DNA from: Halopolyspora algeriensis
GTDB taxonomy: Bacteria; Actinomycetota; Actinomycetes; Mycobacteriales; Pseudonocardiaceae
NCBI RefSeq assembly: GCF_003337235.1
Contig: NZ_QPJC01000013.1
Location: forward strand, 85,610 to 149,609
Length of the DNA stretch: 64,000 nt
Direction: 5' to 3'
Shown here: positions 50,156 to 59,167 of the stretch, one piece after another
Numbering within the stretch: the stretch's first letter is position 1
Layout of the letters: each line of letters begins with the position of its first letter
The notes under the pieces: model-generated
The model's database searches: none
Seen by the model: only the letters and a program-made list of their open reading frames with translations
What the model was told of the DNA's origin: nothing
Made by a program: the position numbers and the translations under genes

Positions 50156-51505
50156 ATGTCCGAGCTGGCTCGCACGCTCGACGTCAATGATCAGGACCTG
50201 CGTCGGCAACACATCATCGACACTCTGGTCGATGCCTTCTCGGAGCTGATGAAGGCCGCGCCCGCGGCATTCCGCACCAAGTTCCGGAAGATGGCCGCCT
50301 CACCGTTCGCCTTCTACCGGGGCAGTGCCTGCACGTTCTACGCCGACGTGGCCCGGCTGCAGGATCCGTGGGCCGACGAGCGCACCAGCCGGGTGTGGAT
50401 CCAGGGGGATCTGCATGCGGAGAACTTCGGCACGTACATGAACGGCGAAGGTGTGCTCGTCTTCGACGTCAACGACTTCGACGAGGCCTACGTCGGTCAC
50501 TTCACCTGGGATCTGCAGCGCTTTGCCACCAGCATCGCCCTGCTGGGGTGGAGCAAGGCACTGCCGGACGAGGAAATCGAGCGCTTTGTCCGGCACGCAG
50601 GCCGCGCCTACCTCGATCAGGTCCGTCAGTTCGTGCACGGCGACCGGGACGCGGCTTTCTCGCTGCGGCTGGACACCACCGAGGGGCTGGTGCACCACGT
50701 CCTGCAGCAGGCCCGGCTGCAGAGCAGGGGGGACATGCTGAGCACGATGACCGAGACCGAGGGCTATGACCGGCGTTTTCGTGAAGGGCCGGGCGTGCGG
50801 CGCCTCGACCGTGCCGAACGCGAGCGGGTGATGGCGGCATTCGAGCAGTACCTGGACACGATCCCGCAGGACAAGAAGATGCGCGACGTCGCCTACACGG
50901 TCAAGGATCTCGTGGGGCGCAGCGGGTTCGGTATCGGCAGTGCGGGCCTGCCCGCCTACAACTTCCTCATCGAGGGGGAGAACGAGGCGTTGGAGAACGA
51001 CCTCGTGCTGTCCATGAAGCAGGGCAATGTCGCGGCCCCGTCGCGGGTGGTCGCCGACCGGGACATCCGCGAGTACTTCCGGCACCACGGCCAGCGGACC
51101 GCGGTGTCCCAGCGAGCGCTGCAGGCTCATGCCGATCCGCTGCTCGGCTACACCGAACTGGACGGTGTCGGCTATGTCGTCGACGAGCTCTCGCCCTACG
51201 AGTCCGATCTGGACTGGGAGGAGCTGACCGAGCCGGACGAGATCCTTCCCGTGCTGGACTACCTGGGCCGGGCCGTGGCGAAGGTGCACTGCGTGTCCGA
51301 CACCGACTCGGATCACACACTGGTGCCGTTCCAGACGGAGGAGGCCATCGCCGCCGTGGTCGACGGGCGCGAGGAGGAGTTCATGCAGTGGCTCTGGGAC
51401 TTCGCGCGGGACTACGCCGACGTGGTCCGCGACGATCACCGGCTGTTCGTCGACGCGTTCCGTCACGGCGAGATCCCCGGCGTGAGCTCCACGAAAGCGG
51501 AATGA
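50156..51505 (+). CDS. DUF2252 protein
   Basis: A 449-residue cytosolic protein of the DUF2252 family, recognised from FAFYRGSACTFYADVARL, WIQGDLHAENFGTY and FDVNDFDEAYVGHFTWDLQRFATSI. GDLHxxN and DFD are placed like the catalytic loop and metal motif of aminoglycoside-phosphotransferase-type kinases, so a kinase-like fold is likely; substrate unknown. ATG at 50156 with GGAAGGGG six bases upstream. Confidence 0.9.
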   Translation: MSELARTLDVNDQDLRRQHIIDTLVDAFSELMKAAPAAFRTKFRKMAASPFAFYRGSACTFYADVARLQDPWADERTSRVWIQGDLHAENFGTYMNGEGVLVFDVNDFDEAYVGHFTWDLQRFATSIALLGWSKALPDEEIERFVRHAGRAYLDQVRQFVHGDRDAAFSLRLDTTEGLVHHVLQQARLQSRGDMLSTMTETEGYDRRFREGPGVRRLDRAERERVMAAFEQYLDTIPQDKKMRDVAYTVKDLVGRSGFGIGSAGLPAYNFLIEGENEALENDLVLSMKQGNVAAPSRVVADRDIREYFRHHGQRTAVSQRALQAHADPLLGYTELDGVGYVVDELSPYESDLDWEELTEPDEILPVLDYLGRAVAKVHCVSDTDSDHTLVPFQTEEAIAAVVDGREEEFMQWLWDFARDYADVVRDDHRLFVDAFRHGEIPGVSSTKAE

Positions 51506-51537
51506 GTCGAAGCAGGGCCGCGGCGGAGGAGGAAGGG

Positions 51538-52071
51538 TCAGTCGTGGCCGGCACCGTGGGGCCGGTACCGCTGCTCGTGGTCCAGCAACCGCCGCTTGAT
51601 GTCGACGCCCCAGCGGAACCCGCCGAGTGACCCGTCCCCGCGCAGCACCCGGTGGCACGGGACGAACAGGGCCGCCGCGTTGCGTGCACAGGCCGACGCG
51701 GCCGCCCGCACCGCCGCGGGATGCCCGGCGAGCGCGGCGTACGCGCTGTAGCTGACGGGTTCCCCGGCGGGCACCTTGCGCAGAACGTGCCACGCGTGTT
51801 CGAGGAACGCCCCCGAGCGCTGCCGCACTTCGATCGTGTCGATCGCCTCCGGCTCTCCCGCGTGGTAGCGGGTGATGGCGCGGGTCACTGCTCCGAGGTC
51901 GGGCATGTACCGGGGTTCTGCCTGCCGCAGCGAGGGGGCGATGACGTCGAGCAGCTCGGTGAGGTCCGCCGTCCAGCCCGAGGCCAGCACGGCTCCATCG
52001 CCTGCGACGACTGCGCTGAACGGGCCGAGGTGGGTGTCCACGGTGGACCAGGATGGGGTCGAGGTGTTCAT
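51538..52071 (-). CDS. ogt: Methylated-DNA-[protein]-cysteine S-methyltransferase
   Basis: A 177-residue suicide repair protein that takes methyl groups from O6-methylguanine. The acceptor Cys is in FVPCHRVLRGDGSLGGFRWG; the helix-turn-helix PVSYSAYAALAGHPAAVRAAASACARN inserts into DNA. The ATG at 52071 directly follows the stop of the Ada-AlkA gene (TAG|ATG), so it is the second gene of an alkylation repair operon. Confidence 0.95.
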   Translation of the reverse strand: MNTSTPSWSTVDTHLGPFSAVVAGDGAVLASGWTADLTELLDVIAPSLRQAEPRYMPDLGAVTRAITRYHAGEPEAIDTIEVRQRSGAFLEHAWHVLRKVPAGEPVSYSAYAALAGHPAAVRAAASACARNAAALFVPCHRVLRGDGSLGGFRWGVDIKRRLLDHEQRYRPHGAGHD

Positions 52072-53607
52072 CTAGGACTCCCGGGTGGAGTGGTGGTTGT
52101 GCTCCCGGCCGTGGAGACTGTGCCGGGTTCTCTTGCGTGGGGACCGGGCCGCGGCCCGCCAGAGGTGCATTCCCGCGTAGGAGCACCACGGGCTCCATCG
52201 GGCCGCTCGGGCCCGCAGTGGTGCCCGCGCGGTGGGAATCCCGAGTGCGGCGGCTCCGCGGCGGAGCGCGAGATCGTCGGTGAGCAGGACATCCGGCGCC
52301 CCCAGCACACGCATACTCACGTAGCGCGCCGTCCACGGGCCGATGCCCGGAAAACTCTCCAGCTCGCGGCGCAGTTCCCGCTCGTCGCGGCCGGGGTGGA
52401 TCTCGAGGCTGCCGTCGGCCAGGGCCGCAGCCACCGAGCGCACGGCTTCGACCCTCCTGCGCGGCCCGCCGATGTGTGCCGCCTCCGTGGTGGCCAGCGC
52501 CTCGGCGGAGGGAAACAGTGTGGTCACGGCCGGAGACATCCGGTTGTCGGGCCGTGCCAGGGGGTCGCCCAGGGCGGCCGTCAACCGGCCGGCGGTGGTG
52601 CGCGCGGCCGGGACGGAAACCTGCTGTCCGAGTACCGCACGGATCACGGCTTCGGTCCCGTCCACACTTCCCGGAACCCGGATGCCCGGTGTGCGGGCGA
52701 CCGCGGTGGCCAGTGCCGGATCACTGCCGAGCACTTCGGTGACGGCCGCCGGGTCGGCATCGAGATCGAACAGGCGGCGTATCCGGGCGACGGCGCTGCC
52801 GAGGTCGCGCAGGTCCGTCAACCGCAGCGTGGCGGAGAGGTGGTCACCCTCCGGCCGGACGGTGACCACGCCTGCGCCGTGGGGGAGCCGCAAGGCGCGG
52901 GAGTAGTGTTCCGGCCCGGCCTCTTCCACCCCGGCCACCGCCCGGTTCGCCAGGAAGTCCAGCAGTCCCTCGACATCCAGCGGGGGACGCAGCGGCAGGC
53001 GCAACCGGATCGTGCCCGCTGCCGCCTCGCGTGGTCCGGCACCCCTGCGTGCCTGGTCGCGCAGGACGGTGGGGGTCGTGGCGAAGACCTCGCGGACGGT
53101 GGCGTTGAACTGCCGCAGGCTGGCGAATCCCGTGGCGAAGGCGATGTCGGTGAAAGCCAGTTCGCTCGTCTCGATCAGCGTGCGCGCCGAGTGCGCCCGG
53201 TGCGCGCGGGCCAGCGCGAGTGGGCCGGCCCCGAGTTCGGTGGTGAGTACGCGGGTCAGGTGCCGCGTGGAATAGCCGAGGGCGGCGGCCAGCCCGACCA
53301 CACCGGCACGCTCGACGAGACCGTCGTTGATCAGGCGCATGGCTCGCCCGGCGAGGTCGGCCCGCAGGTCCCACTCCGGCGATCCGGGCACCGCGTCCGG
53401 CAGGCACCGGCGGCACGCGCGGTACCCGGCGGACTGGGCGGCGGCGGTGGTGGGGAAGAACTCGAGATTGGCGGGTTTCGGGGTCCGCGCCGGGCAGGAC
53501 GGGCGGCAGTAGATCCCGGTGGTGCGCACGGCGGTGACGAAGCAGCCGTCGAAACGCGTGTCGCGTGCGGCGACCGCTCGATGAGCCTGCTCCGTGGTGA
53601 CCGGCAT
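52072..53607 (-). CDS. alkA: Ada-AlkA fusion: methyl sensor, AraC domain and DNA glycosylase
   Basis: A 511-residue fusion. Residues 1-75 are the Ada methylphosphotriester domain with zinc Cys C34, C38, C65 and C68 (TTGIYCRPSC, RACRRC). Residues 85-180 are an AraC-type DNA-binding domain (VVGLAAALGYSTRHLTRVL, FATGFASLRQFNATVREVF). The rest is an AlkA-like 3-methyladenine glycosylase with helix-hairpin-helix FPGIGPWTARYVSMRV and the catalytic Asp in LLTDDLALRRG. Methylation of C34 should turn it into an activator of its own operon with ogt. ATG at 53607; the upstream extension has no family match. Confidence 0.94.
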   Translation of the reverse strand: MPVTTEQAHRAVAARDTRFDGCFVTAVRTTGIYCRPSCPARTPKPANLEFFPTTAAAQSAGYRACRRCLPDAVPGSPEWDLRADLAGRAMRLINDGLVERAGVVGLAAALGYSTRHLTRVLTTELGAGPLALARAHRAHSARTLIETSELAFTDIAFATGFASLRQFNATVREVFATTPTVLRDQARRGAGPREAAAGTIRLRLPLRPPLDVEGLLDFLANRAVAGVEEAGPEHYSRALRLPHGAGVVTVRPEGDHLSATLRLTDLRDLGSAVARIRRLFDLDADPAAVTEVLGSDPALATAVARTPGIRVPGSVDGTEAVIRAVLGQQVSVPAARTTAGRLTAALGDPLARPDNRMSPAVTTLFPSAEALATTEAAHIGGPRRRVEAVRSVAAALADGSLEIHPGRDERELRRELESFPGIGPWTARYVSMRVLGAPDVLLTDDLALRRGAAALGIPTARAPLRARAARWSPWCSYAGMHLWRAAARSPRKRTRHSLHGREHNHHSTRES

Positions 53608-53711
53608 GAGTTCGATCCTGCCAGCGCGTGTGTCCCGGCCACCAGCGGGAATCGGACATGGCGCTGCGCTGTACCGGGCATGGGGAACCCTGACCGGGGT
53701 ATCCCGGTGGC

Positions 53712-53909
53712 ATGAACAGCAGTGCAGGTGAGCCCGAGCGTGGCCGCAACGACCCGGACGTGGACCCGACCCTGCCGAACGAGGAGGACGTCGACCCGTC
53801 GGACGTGCCCGGCAAGCACGACGTCGACAACCGGGAGTTGCCCAACGAGCGAGATGTGCGGTCCTTTCGCGTGCCCGATGAGGACGACCTCGGCCCCCAC
53901 GATGACTGA
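53712..53909 (+). CDS. Small acidic protein, uncertain
   Basis: A 65-residue frame, strongly acidic (DPDVDPTLPNEEDVDPSDVPG, VPDEDDLGPHDD) with no membrane part and no known family. It could be a real small soluble protein, divergent from the Ada-AlkA gene by 104 bases, but the ribosome binding site is poor and the case rests on length and composition only. Confidence 0.4.
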   Translation: MNSSAGEPERGRNDPDVDPTLPNEEDVDPSDVPGKHDVDNRELPNERDVRSFRVPDEDDLGPHDD

Positions 53910-53983
53910 GGGTGGTGCGGGTCCTTCTCGAGGGGGAGTGCACCGAGATGCGACGGTGCCGATCAATTCTTAGTGTCCGTGTC

Positions 53984-54193
53984 ATGGCTTATACGACGCA
54001 GGCCCTCAAGGTCATCGGCACCGCCGGTGCGGCCGTCTTGGCGATCACGCTCGCCGCCGGATGCAATGACACCGAACAGGCTCCGGGTGGCGGCAACGAG
54101 CAACAGCAGGAGCAGGACAACGGCGGCGGGAACCAGCAGGAGCAGGACAACGGCGGCGGGAACCAGCAGGAGCAGGACGACGGTGGTTACTGA
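53984..54193 (+). CDS. Small Gly/Gln/Asn repeat lipoprotein
   Basis: A 69-residue precursor. A signal peptide (ALKVIGTAGAAVLAITLAAGC) ends in lipobox LAAGC, so Cys27 would be lipidated and the mature part held on the outside of the membrane. The mature part is nearly all GGGNQQEQDN repeats. ATG at 53984 is chosen as the start of the signal peptide; ATG at 53948 is possible. No function assigned. Confidence 0.7.
   Translation: MAYTTQALKVIGTAGAAVLAITLAAGCNDTEQAPGGGNEQQQEQDNGGGNQQEQDNGGGNQQEQDDGGY
54121..54180 (+). repeat. 30-bp tandem repeat in the lipoprotein gene
   Basis: The block beginning CGGCGGCGGGAACCAGCAGG occurs at 54121 and 54151, identical over 29 of 30 bases, and encodes GGGNQQEQDN. 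A diverged copy precedes it. Confidence 0.9.
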
Positions 54194-54295
54194 CAGGTCG
54201 ATGACCGTGTGTGCCGAGGCCGGACCCGGTGGCCACCGCTGATGTGGCGACCGGGTCCGATGATCGCCACCCCGAACGCCTAGACTTGTCGTCCC

Positions 54296-55375
<1,080 letters not shown>

Positions 55376-55511
55376 ACAACGGCGTTTTCGCTGGTCAGCG
55401 GACTATCTCGGTTCGTCGTTCGTCAGGTGTTCGTCAACGTCTTCCGAACACGTCCGCGAGCATCCCGGCGGCGGCGTTGCGAGTGCGGTTCTTCCGCAGT
55501 CGGCCATGGGC

Positions 55512-55925
55512 TCACTCGGATACAGGCAGAGCCTCGGCCACCGAGCAGGCGCGGGCCAGCCGGAGATCGGTGGTGATCAAAGGCACACCAAGACGTGTGG
55601 CCAGAGCCACATACAGCGCATCGACCAGCCGCAGGTCATCCCGGCGGGTCCAGGCATCGGCGGCGAGTTCGATCACGGGATGGCGGCTGACCGGCATCGT
55701 GGTCAACGCGGTCAAGCCGGTATCAACGTCGGTGGCGGCCAGTTCACCGGCACGGTATAACCGGCCCAGCGCGGAAAGCACCTCGGCGTCCAGATGCGCC
55801 GGGGCGTGCAGCTCGGTGTGGGACAGCCGGGCATGTGCACTCGGAGCACGATCGGTTCCAGCCAGCAGGTCCACGGCCACCGAGGCGTCCAGCACCACCG
55901 CTTCCGGCTTGCTCGGTGCGCTCAC
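55512..55925 (-). CDS. vapC: VapC-type PIN-domain toxin
   Basis: A 137-residue PIN ribonuclease. The acidic residues are in VVLDASVAVDLL (Asp), LDAEVLSALGR (Glu), DDLRLVDALYVALA (Asp) and PLITTDLRLA (Asp). It would cut a specific RNA when free of VapB. GTG at 55925 overlaps the vapB stop by four bases. Confidence 0.92.
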   Translation of the reverse strand: MSAPSKPEAVVLDASVAVDLLAGTDRAPSAHARLSHTELHAPAHLDAEVLSALGRLYRAGELAATDVDTGLTALTTMPVSRHPVIELAADAWTRRDDLRLVDALYVALATRLGVPLITTDLRLARACSVAEALPVSE

Positions 55926-56140
55926 CGGTGGCCGAACTCGTCACGGGAGGCATCCAACGCAGCCAGTGCGAACTCGTGTCGCACTCCACGCGGAGTGGGT
56001 AGCGAGGCCAGCCAGGCATCCGTGGCGTGCCGCCCCAGCTCCGCGGAGATGGCTGCCTGCGTCAACGCCGAGATGTTCAGCTGTGCCGCCCGGGCCTGAT
56101 CAGCGAGCTCGTCGGGCACCCATACATTCAACCGAGCCAT
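55922..56140 (-). CDS. vapB: VapB-type antitoxin
   Basis: A 72-residue antitoxin. RLNVWVPDELADQARAAQLNISALTQAAISAELGR forms a ribbon-helix-helix-like DNA-binding domain, and the tail (GVRHEFALAALDASRDEFGHR) would wrap VapC. ATG at 56140; the operon promoter overlaps direct repeats at 56138-56157. Confidence 0.88.
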   Translation of the reverse strand: MARLNVWVPDELADQARAAQLNISALTQAAISAELGRHATDAWLASLPTPRGVRHEFALAALDASRDEFGHR

Positions 56141-56157
56141 ACACACATCATACACAC
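56138..56157 (-). promoter_or_regulatory. Direct repeats at the vapB start, candidate operator
   Basis: CATACACAC occurs at 56138-56146 and 56149-56157, 11 bases apart, about one helical turn. The site overlaps the vapB start codon and would suit a ribbon-helix-helix dimer pair. Confidence 0.55.
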
Positions 56158-56433
56158 TCCGAATTGGTGCGGCCAACCGATCAGCGGCCATCCACGGACT
56201 CCGGTGGCCGGCTCCATCGCCAGGTGGTTGTGCGAACCAGCCCGGTGCAGCCGGCCACGAAGAGAGCGGCGAAGGCCCAATCGAGCATGTGAACGACGTA
56301 GGTGGTGACAAAGAAGGCCTGTCCCCAGTCGGTGGTGGCAACGACCTCGCAGTGTTTCCCTCCGCCGCTTTTCAGCAGTGCCAGCCAGTCCAGGCACGTC
56401 GCTTCTCGGGGGATGAACGGTATGACCGTGCCC
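56141..56433. other. Stretch with weak minus-strand frame
   Basis: Apart from the vapB promoter there is a minus-strand frame ending at 56181 that encodes a hydrophobic segment (FFVTTYVVHMLDWAFAALFVAG). It has no credible start with ribosome binding site and runs on into the VOC remnant in another frame. I see it as a possible decayed membrane protein gene, not a functional one. Confidence 0.3.
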
Positions 56434-56550
56434 CTACGACCGGGCCGGCAGCACGCACAGTTCGTTGTCCGACGGATCGGTGTAGACCCGCCACGGCAGC
56501 CAAGGGGTGGACAACGCGCGGTCCCAGGCGGCGGCTTCGGCTCGGATCGC
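56434..56550 (-). pseudogene. C-terminal remnant of a VOC/glyoxalase-like gene
   Basis: The minus strand encodes LPWRVYTDPSDNELCVLPAR before a TAG at 56434-56436, the typical end of VOC-fold proteins (PxxNxxCVL). The frame is stopped by a TAG at 56551-56553 directly upstream and no start exists, so only about 38 residues remain. The rest of the gene appears lost. Confidence 0.6.
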
Positions 56551-56606
56551 CTACGCGCCAAGCTCAAAGCGCCCGCTGACCGATCCCTCAGCGGGATGCC
56601 GTGCAT

Positions 56607-57458
56607 TCATGAGCAGGCATGTGCGAGCCATCGTTGGAGGGCGACGGCGAGGTGTACTGGTGCGTCATAGTGGACCAGGTGGCCGGCGCCGTCGATGATC
56701 TCCAGGTCCGCGTCGCGAATAGCTTCGGACAGCCGGGTGGCCCTGTCCACGGGGATCCAGGTGTCCTCGCTCCCCCAGATGATCTTCACGGGAAGGCCGA
56801 GTTCGGGGTAGCGGTCTTGGATCTCGTCGGTGAAGCGCTCGTCGGCGGCAGCGATTTGCCGGTAGAACGCGTCTTGTCCTTCGGGCGAAAGCCACGGTGC
56901 TGCCACCGTGTGCATCTGCTCGGCGGTCAGACCACGGTGGCTGGCTCCGGCGATGTACGCTTCCAGCGCGCCCCTGTGCACCGCGTGGGGTTGGCCGGCG
57001 AACACGTCGGTGTTGTCGGCGACGAGTCGGAAGAAGTCCGATCCCCAGGGGCGCAGCGCTACCACGTCGATCAGTGCGAGCGAGGCGTAAGTTGCACCGT
57101 GCAGCAAGTGCGCCCGCAGCGACACGGCGCCCCCGTAATCATGGGCAACCACGTGGGGTGCTGGGAGATCCCAGTGCCGCAGCAGGTCGTCGAGCAGTTC
57201 AGCTTGCGTGCCGAGATCGACAGCGTGGTCCGGTTGTTTCGACGACTGCCCGTAGCCGGGCATGTCCCACAGGTATACCGAAAAGTCGTGGGCAAGCGCT
57301 TCCGCGAACGCCACCCACACCTGGGACGACCAGGGAGTTCCGTGACACATGACGACCGCAGGCCCGTTGCCGAGGCGCTCCCACGCGACCGTGCGGCCGC
57401 GCCAGTGAAAACGTCGTGACAGCTCCACTGTTGCAGCATCCCAATTTTTGTCGTGCAT
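56607..57458 (-). CDS. Alpha/beta hydrolase with Asp nucleophile (dehalogenase/epoxide hydrolase-like)
   Basis: A 283-residue cytosolic alpha/beta hydrolase. The nucleophile elbow is AHDYGG with D107 instead of Ser, as in haloalkane dehalogenases and epoxide hydrolases; the oxyanion motif is HGTPW and the catalytic His is in GAGHLVHYD. WDMPGYGQS and KIIWGSEDTWIP are further family marks. Substrate unknown. ATG at 57458 is used; a GTG/ATG-type extension to 57509 adds 17 residues. It lies between two decayed genes, so it may be recently acquired or newly exposed by deletion. Confidence 0.85.
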   Translation of the reverse strand: MHDKNWDAATVELSRRFHWRGRTVAWERLGNGPAVVMCHGTPWSSQVWVAFAEALAHDFSVYLWDMPGYGQSSKQPDHAVDLGTQAELLDDLLRHWDLPAPHVVAHDYGGAVSLRAHLLHGATYASLALIDVVALRPWGSDFFRLVADNTDVFAGQPHAVHRGALEAYIAGASHRGLTAEQMHTVAAPWLSPEGQDAFYRQIAAADERFTDEIQDRYPELGLPVKIIWGSEDTWIPVDRATRLSEAIRDADLEIIDGAGHLVHYDAPVHLAVALQRWLAHACS

Positions 57459-57492
57459 CGCCCTGCGTAGCCACGTGCCTGCCTGAGGTCGG

Positions 57493-57792
57493 TCAGGTGG
57501 ACAGATCAAGAGCCATCACTGCATCATCCACGAAACGTCCCCGGACGTCGAGCTCGCCGCGAGGAGTTCCCTCCACCTCGTAACCGGCGGCGCGGTACAG
57601 CCGCAGTGCACGCTCGTTCGTGCTCAGGACACGTAGCGTGACACGAAGAGCGTTTCGCCGAAGTGCCTCCGCAGCCCTCCGGAGGGGCCGGGAACGCCTC
57701 GCGGACCGTCCGGTGGCGAACAGTTCTCGGGCGAACTCTCCGGCGTCATCGTCCGGCCGAAGACGCGATGGGGCGACGTTGACCTCGACACA
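57493..57792 (-). pseudogene. Remnant of a GNAT acetyltransferase gene
   Basis: The minus strand has an open frame of about 98 codons without any start codon, ending at 57493. Its second half reads RVTLRVLSTNERALRLYRAAGYEVEG and GRFVDDAVMALDLS, the C-terminal acetyl-CoA-binding half of GNAT enzymes. The first half is Arg-rich and unlike the family, and a TGA lies just upstream (57793-57795), so the gene is truncated or frameshifted. Confidence 0.65.
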
Positions 57793-57811
57793 TCACCCCG
57801 ATGCGCTGCGT

Positions 57812-59167
57812 CTAGTTGTCCGAGCCGTCACGGTCGAGCAGCGACTGTGCAAGCTCGCCGGCCTGCCCGACCGCGTGCATCGCCTCGCCCACGGAGGCAC
57901 TGTGACCTTCCTCGGACTCCGCCGAAACCGCGCCGTTTCCCGTGGTGAATGCCTGCGAGCTCATCTTCGGCAGCAACTGGGACAGCAGCAGCGTGGACAG
58001 TGTCGACGTTTCTCCGCCACCGCCGTGCACGACGACCGGACGCGGCGCGCGCCCGGCGAGCTTCTCACCGACTTCCAGCCTGCGCCGGGCCAGCTCGTAG
58101 TGCAGCACGGCGCGGTTGTCGCGGTAGGCCTGGCCGAGCCGCTGACGGGACTTCGCCTCGTTCTGCGCCTCGGTCAGCGTCGCCCTGCCGCGAGTCTCGA
58201 TCTCCCACTGCGCCCGCTGCGCCTCGGTTTCCTGCTCCTCCAGCATCCTGGCGACGTCCTGGCGCGCCCTGTTCCGGGCCGCGTTCACCTCGACCAGCTT
58301 GGCGTCGCGGGTCTTCTTGGCGCGCTCGATCTCCATCAGGAGGTTGTCGATGCGTCGCTTCCGGGTCAGTTCCCACTCGCGCTCGTAAGCACTGAGTTCC
58401 TTGGCGACACGCTCGCGGGTGGCGAGGTGCTGCTGGTACTGATCCGGCAATTGCACGTCCGGGATGTTCGCGCCGAGGATCTGCACACCGTACTTGTTGA
58501 GTTGTCGGTTCAGCGTCGCCTGCATGTCCTCGACATCACTGCCCCGCAGGTCGTAGGCCTGCTCGGTGTGCACTCGCCTGCCGCGCTGCCGGATCGCGTC
58601 CTGCACCGCGCTGGAGAGCACCATGTCGAAGTTGCCCGCGCCGATCGTGCGCACGAAGTCGACCGGGTTGTCGATGCGGAACTTCAGGAAGAACTCGATC
58701 GCCTTCAGCGGCACGTCCTCCGAGGTGGGGCAGGCCGCAACCGGCGCGTTGTACGGGATCTCCGTGGTGGTGTCCACAACGAACTCCACCTTGTCCCATG
58801 GCCACCACAGGTAGTGCCTGCCGGGCGACAAGGTGTCGGTGAACGCACCGTAGCGGCTTCGGATGCCGGTCGTGCCCTGTTCGATCTCCACGATCGAACC
58901 GCGCCACAGCATTATCACGGCGAGCACCAGCGCCAGCGCGGCGCCCACCCAGGCGGCTGTGGCCACGACCCCACTGCCGAATGCGGCCGTCCCGGCGAGA
59001 TAGAGAGCTGCCAGCAGCAGCACGAGCCAACCGATGCCCCGGTTGTCCTTCGGGATCACCACGGGGACGAGATTGCCCTCGTCGCCGCCTCGGATGAGCT
59101 GGCGGATGTTCGACCATGCCGCGACCGCATCGGTGATCTTGGAGAAGCTGCGTTGCTGGGTCGCCAT
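57812..59167 (-). CDS. SPFH/band-7 membrane protein, second of a pair
   Basis: A 451-residue protein with two adjacent membrane segments (about 45-90), an SPFH domain (about 90-265, IVEIEQGTTGIRSRYGAFTDTLSPGRHYLWWPWDKVEFVVDT), then a long charged coiled coil (about 260-380) and a Gly/Ser tail. Such proteins form large cage-like assemblies on the membrane face. The ATG at 59167 overlaps the stop of the gene before it by one base. Shares the xxPYNAPxxxxPT motif with its neighbour. Confidence 0.88.
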   Translation of the reverse strand: MATQQRSFSKITDAVAAWSNIRQLIRGGDEGNLVPVVIPKDNRGIGWLVLLLAALYLAGTAAFGSGVVATAAWVGAALALVLAVIMLWRGSIVEIEQGTTGIRSRYGAFTDTLSPGRHYLWWPWDKVEFVVDTTTEIPYNAPVAACPTSEDVPLKAIEFFLKFRIDNPVDFVRTIGAGNFDMVLSSAVQDAIRQRGRRVHTEQAYDLRGSDVEDMQATLNRQLNKYGVQILGANIPDVQLPDQYQQHLATRERVAKELSAYEREWELTRKRRIDNLLMEIERAKKTRDAKLVEVNAARNRARQDVARMLEEQETEAQRAQWEIETRGRATLTEAQNEAKSRQRLGQAYRDNRAVLHYELARRRLEVGEKLAGRAPRPVVVHGGGGETSTLSTLLLSQLLPKMSSQAFTTGNGAVSAESEEGHSASVGEAMHAVGQAGELAQSLLDRDGSDN

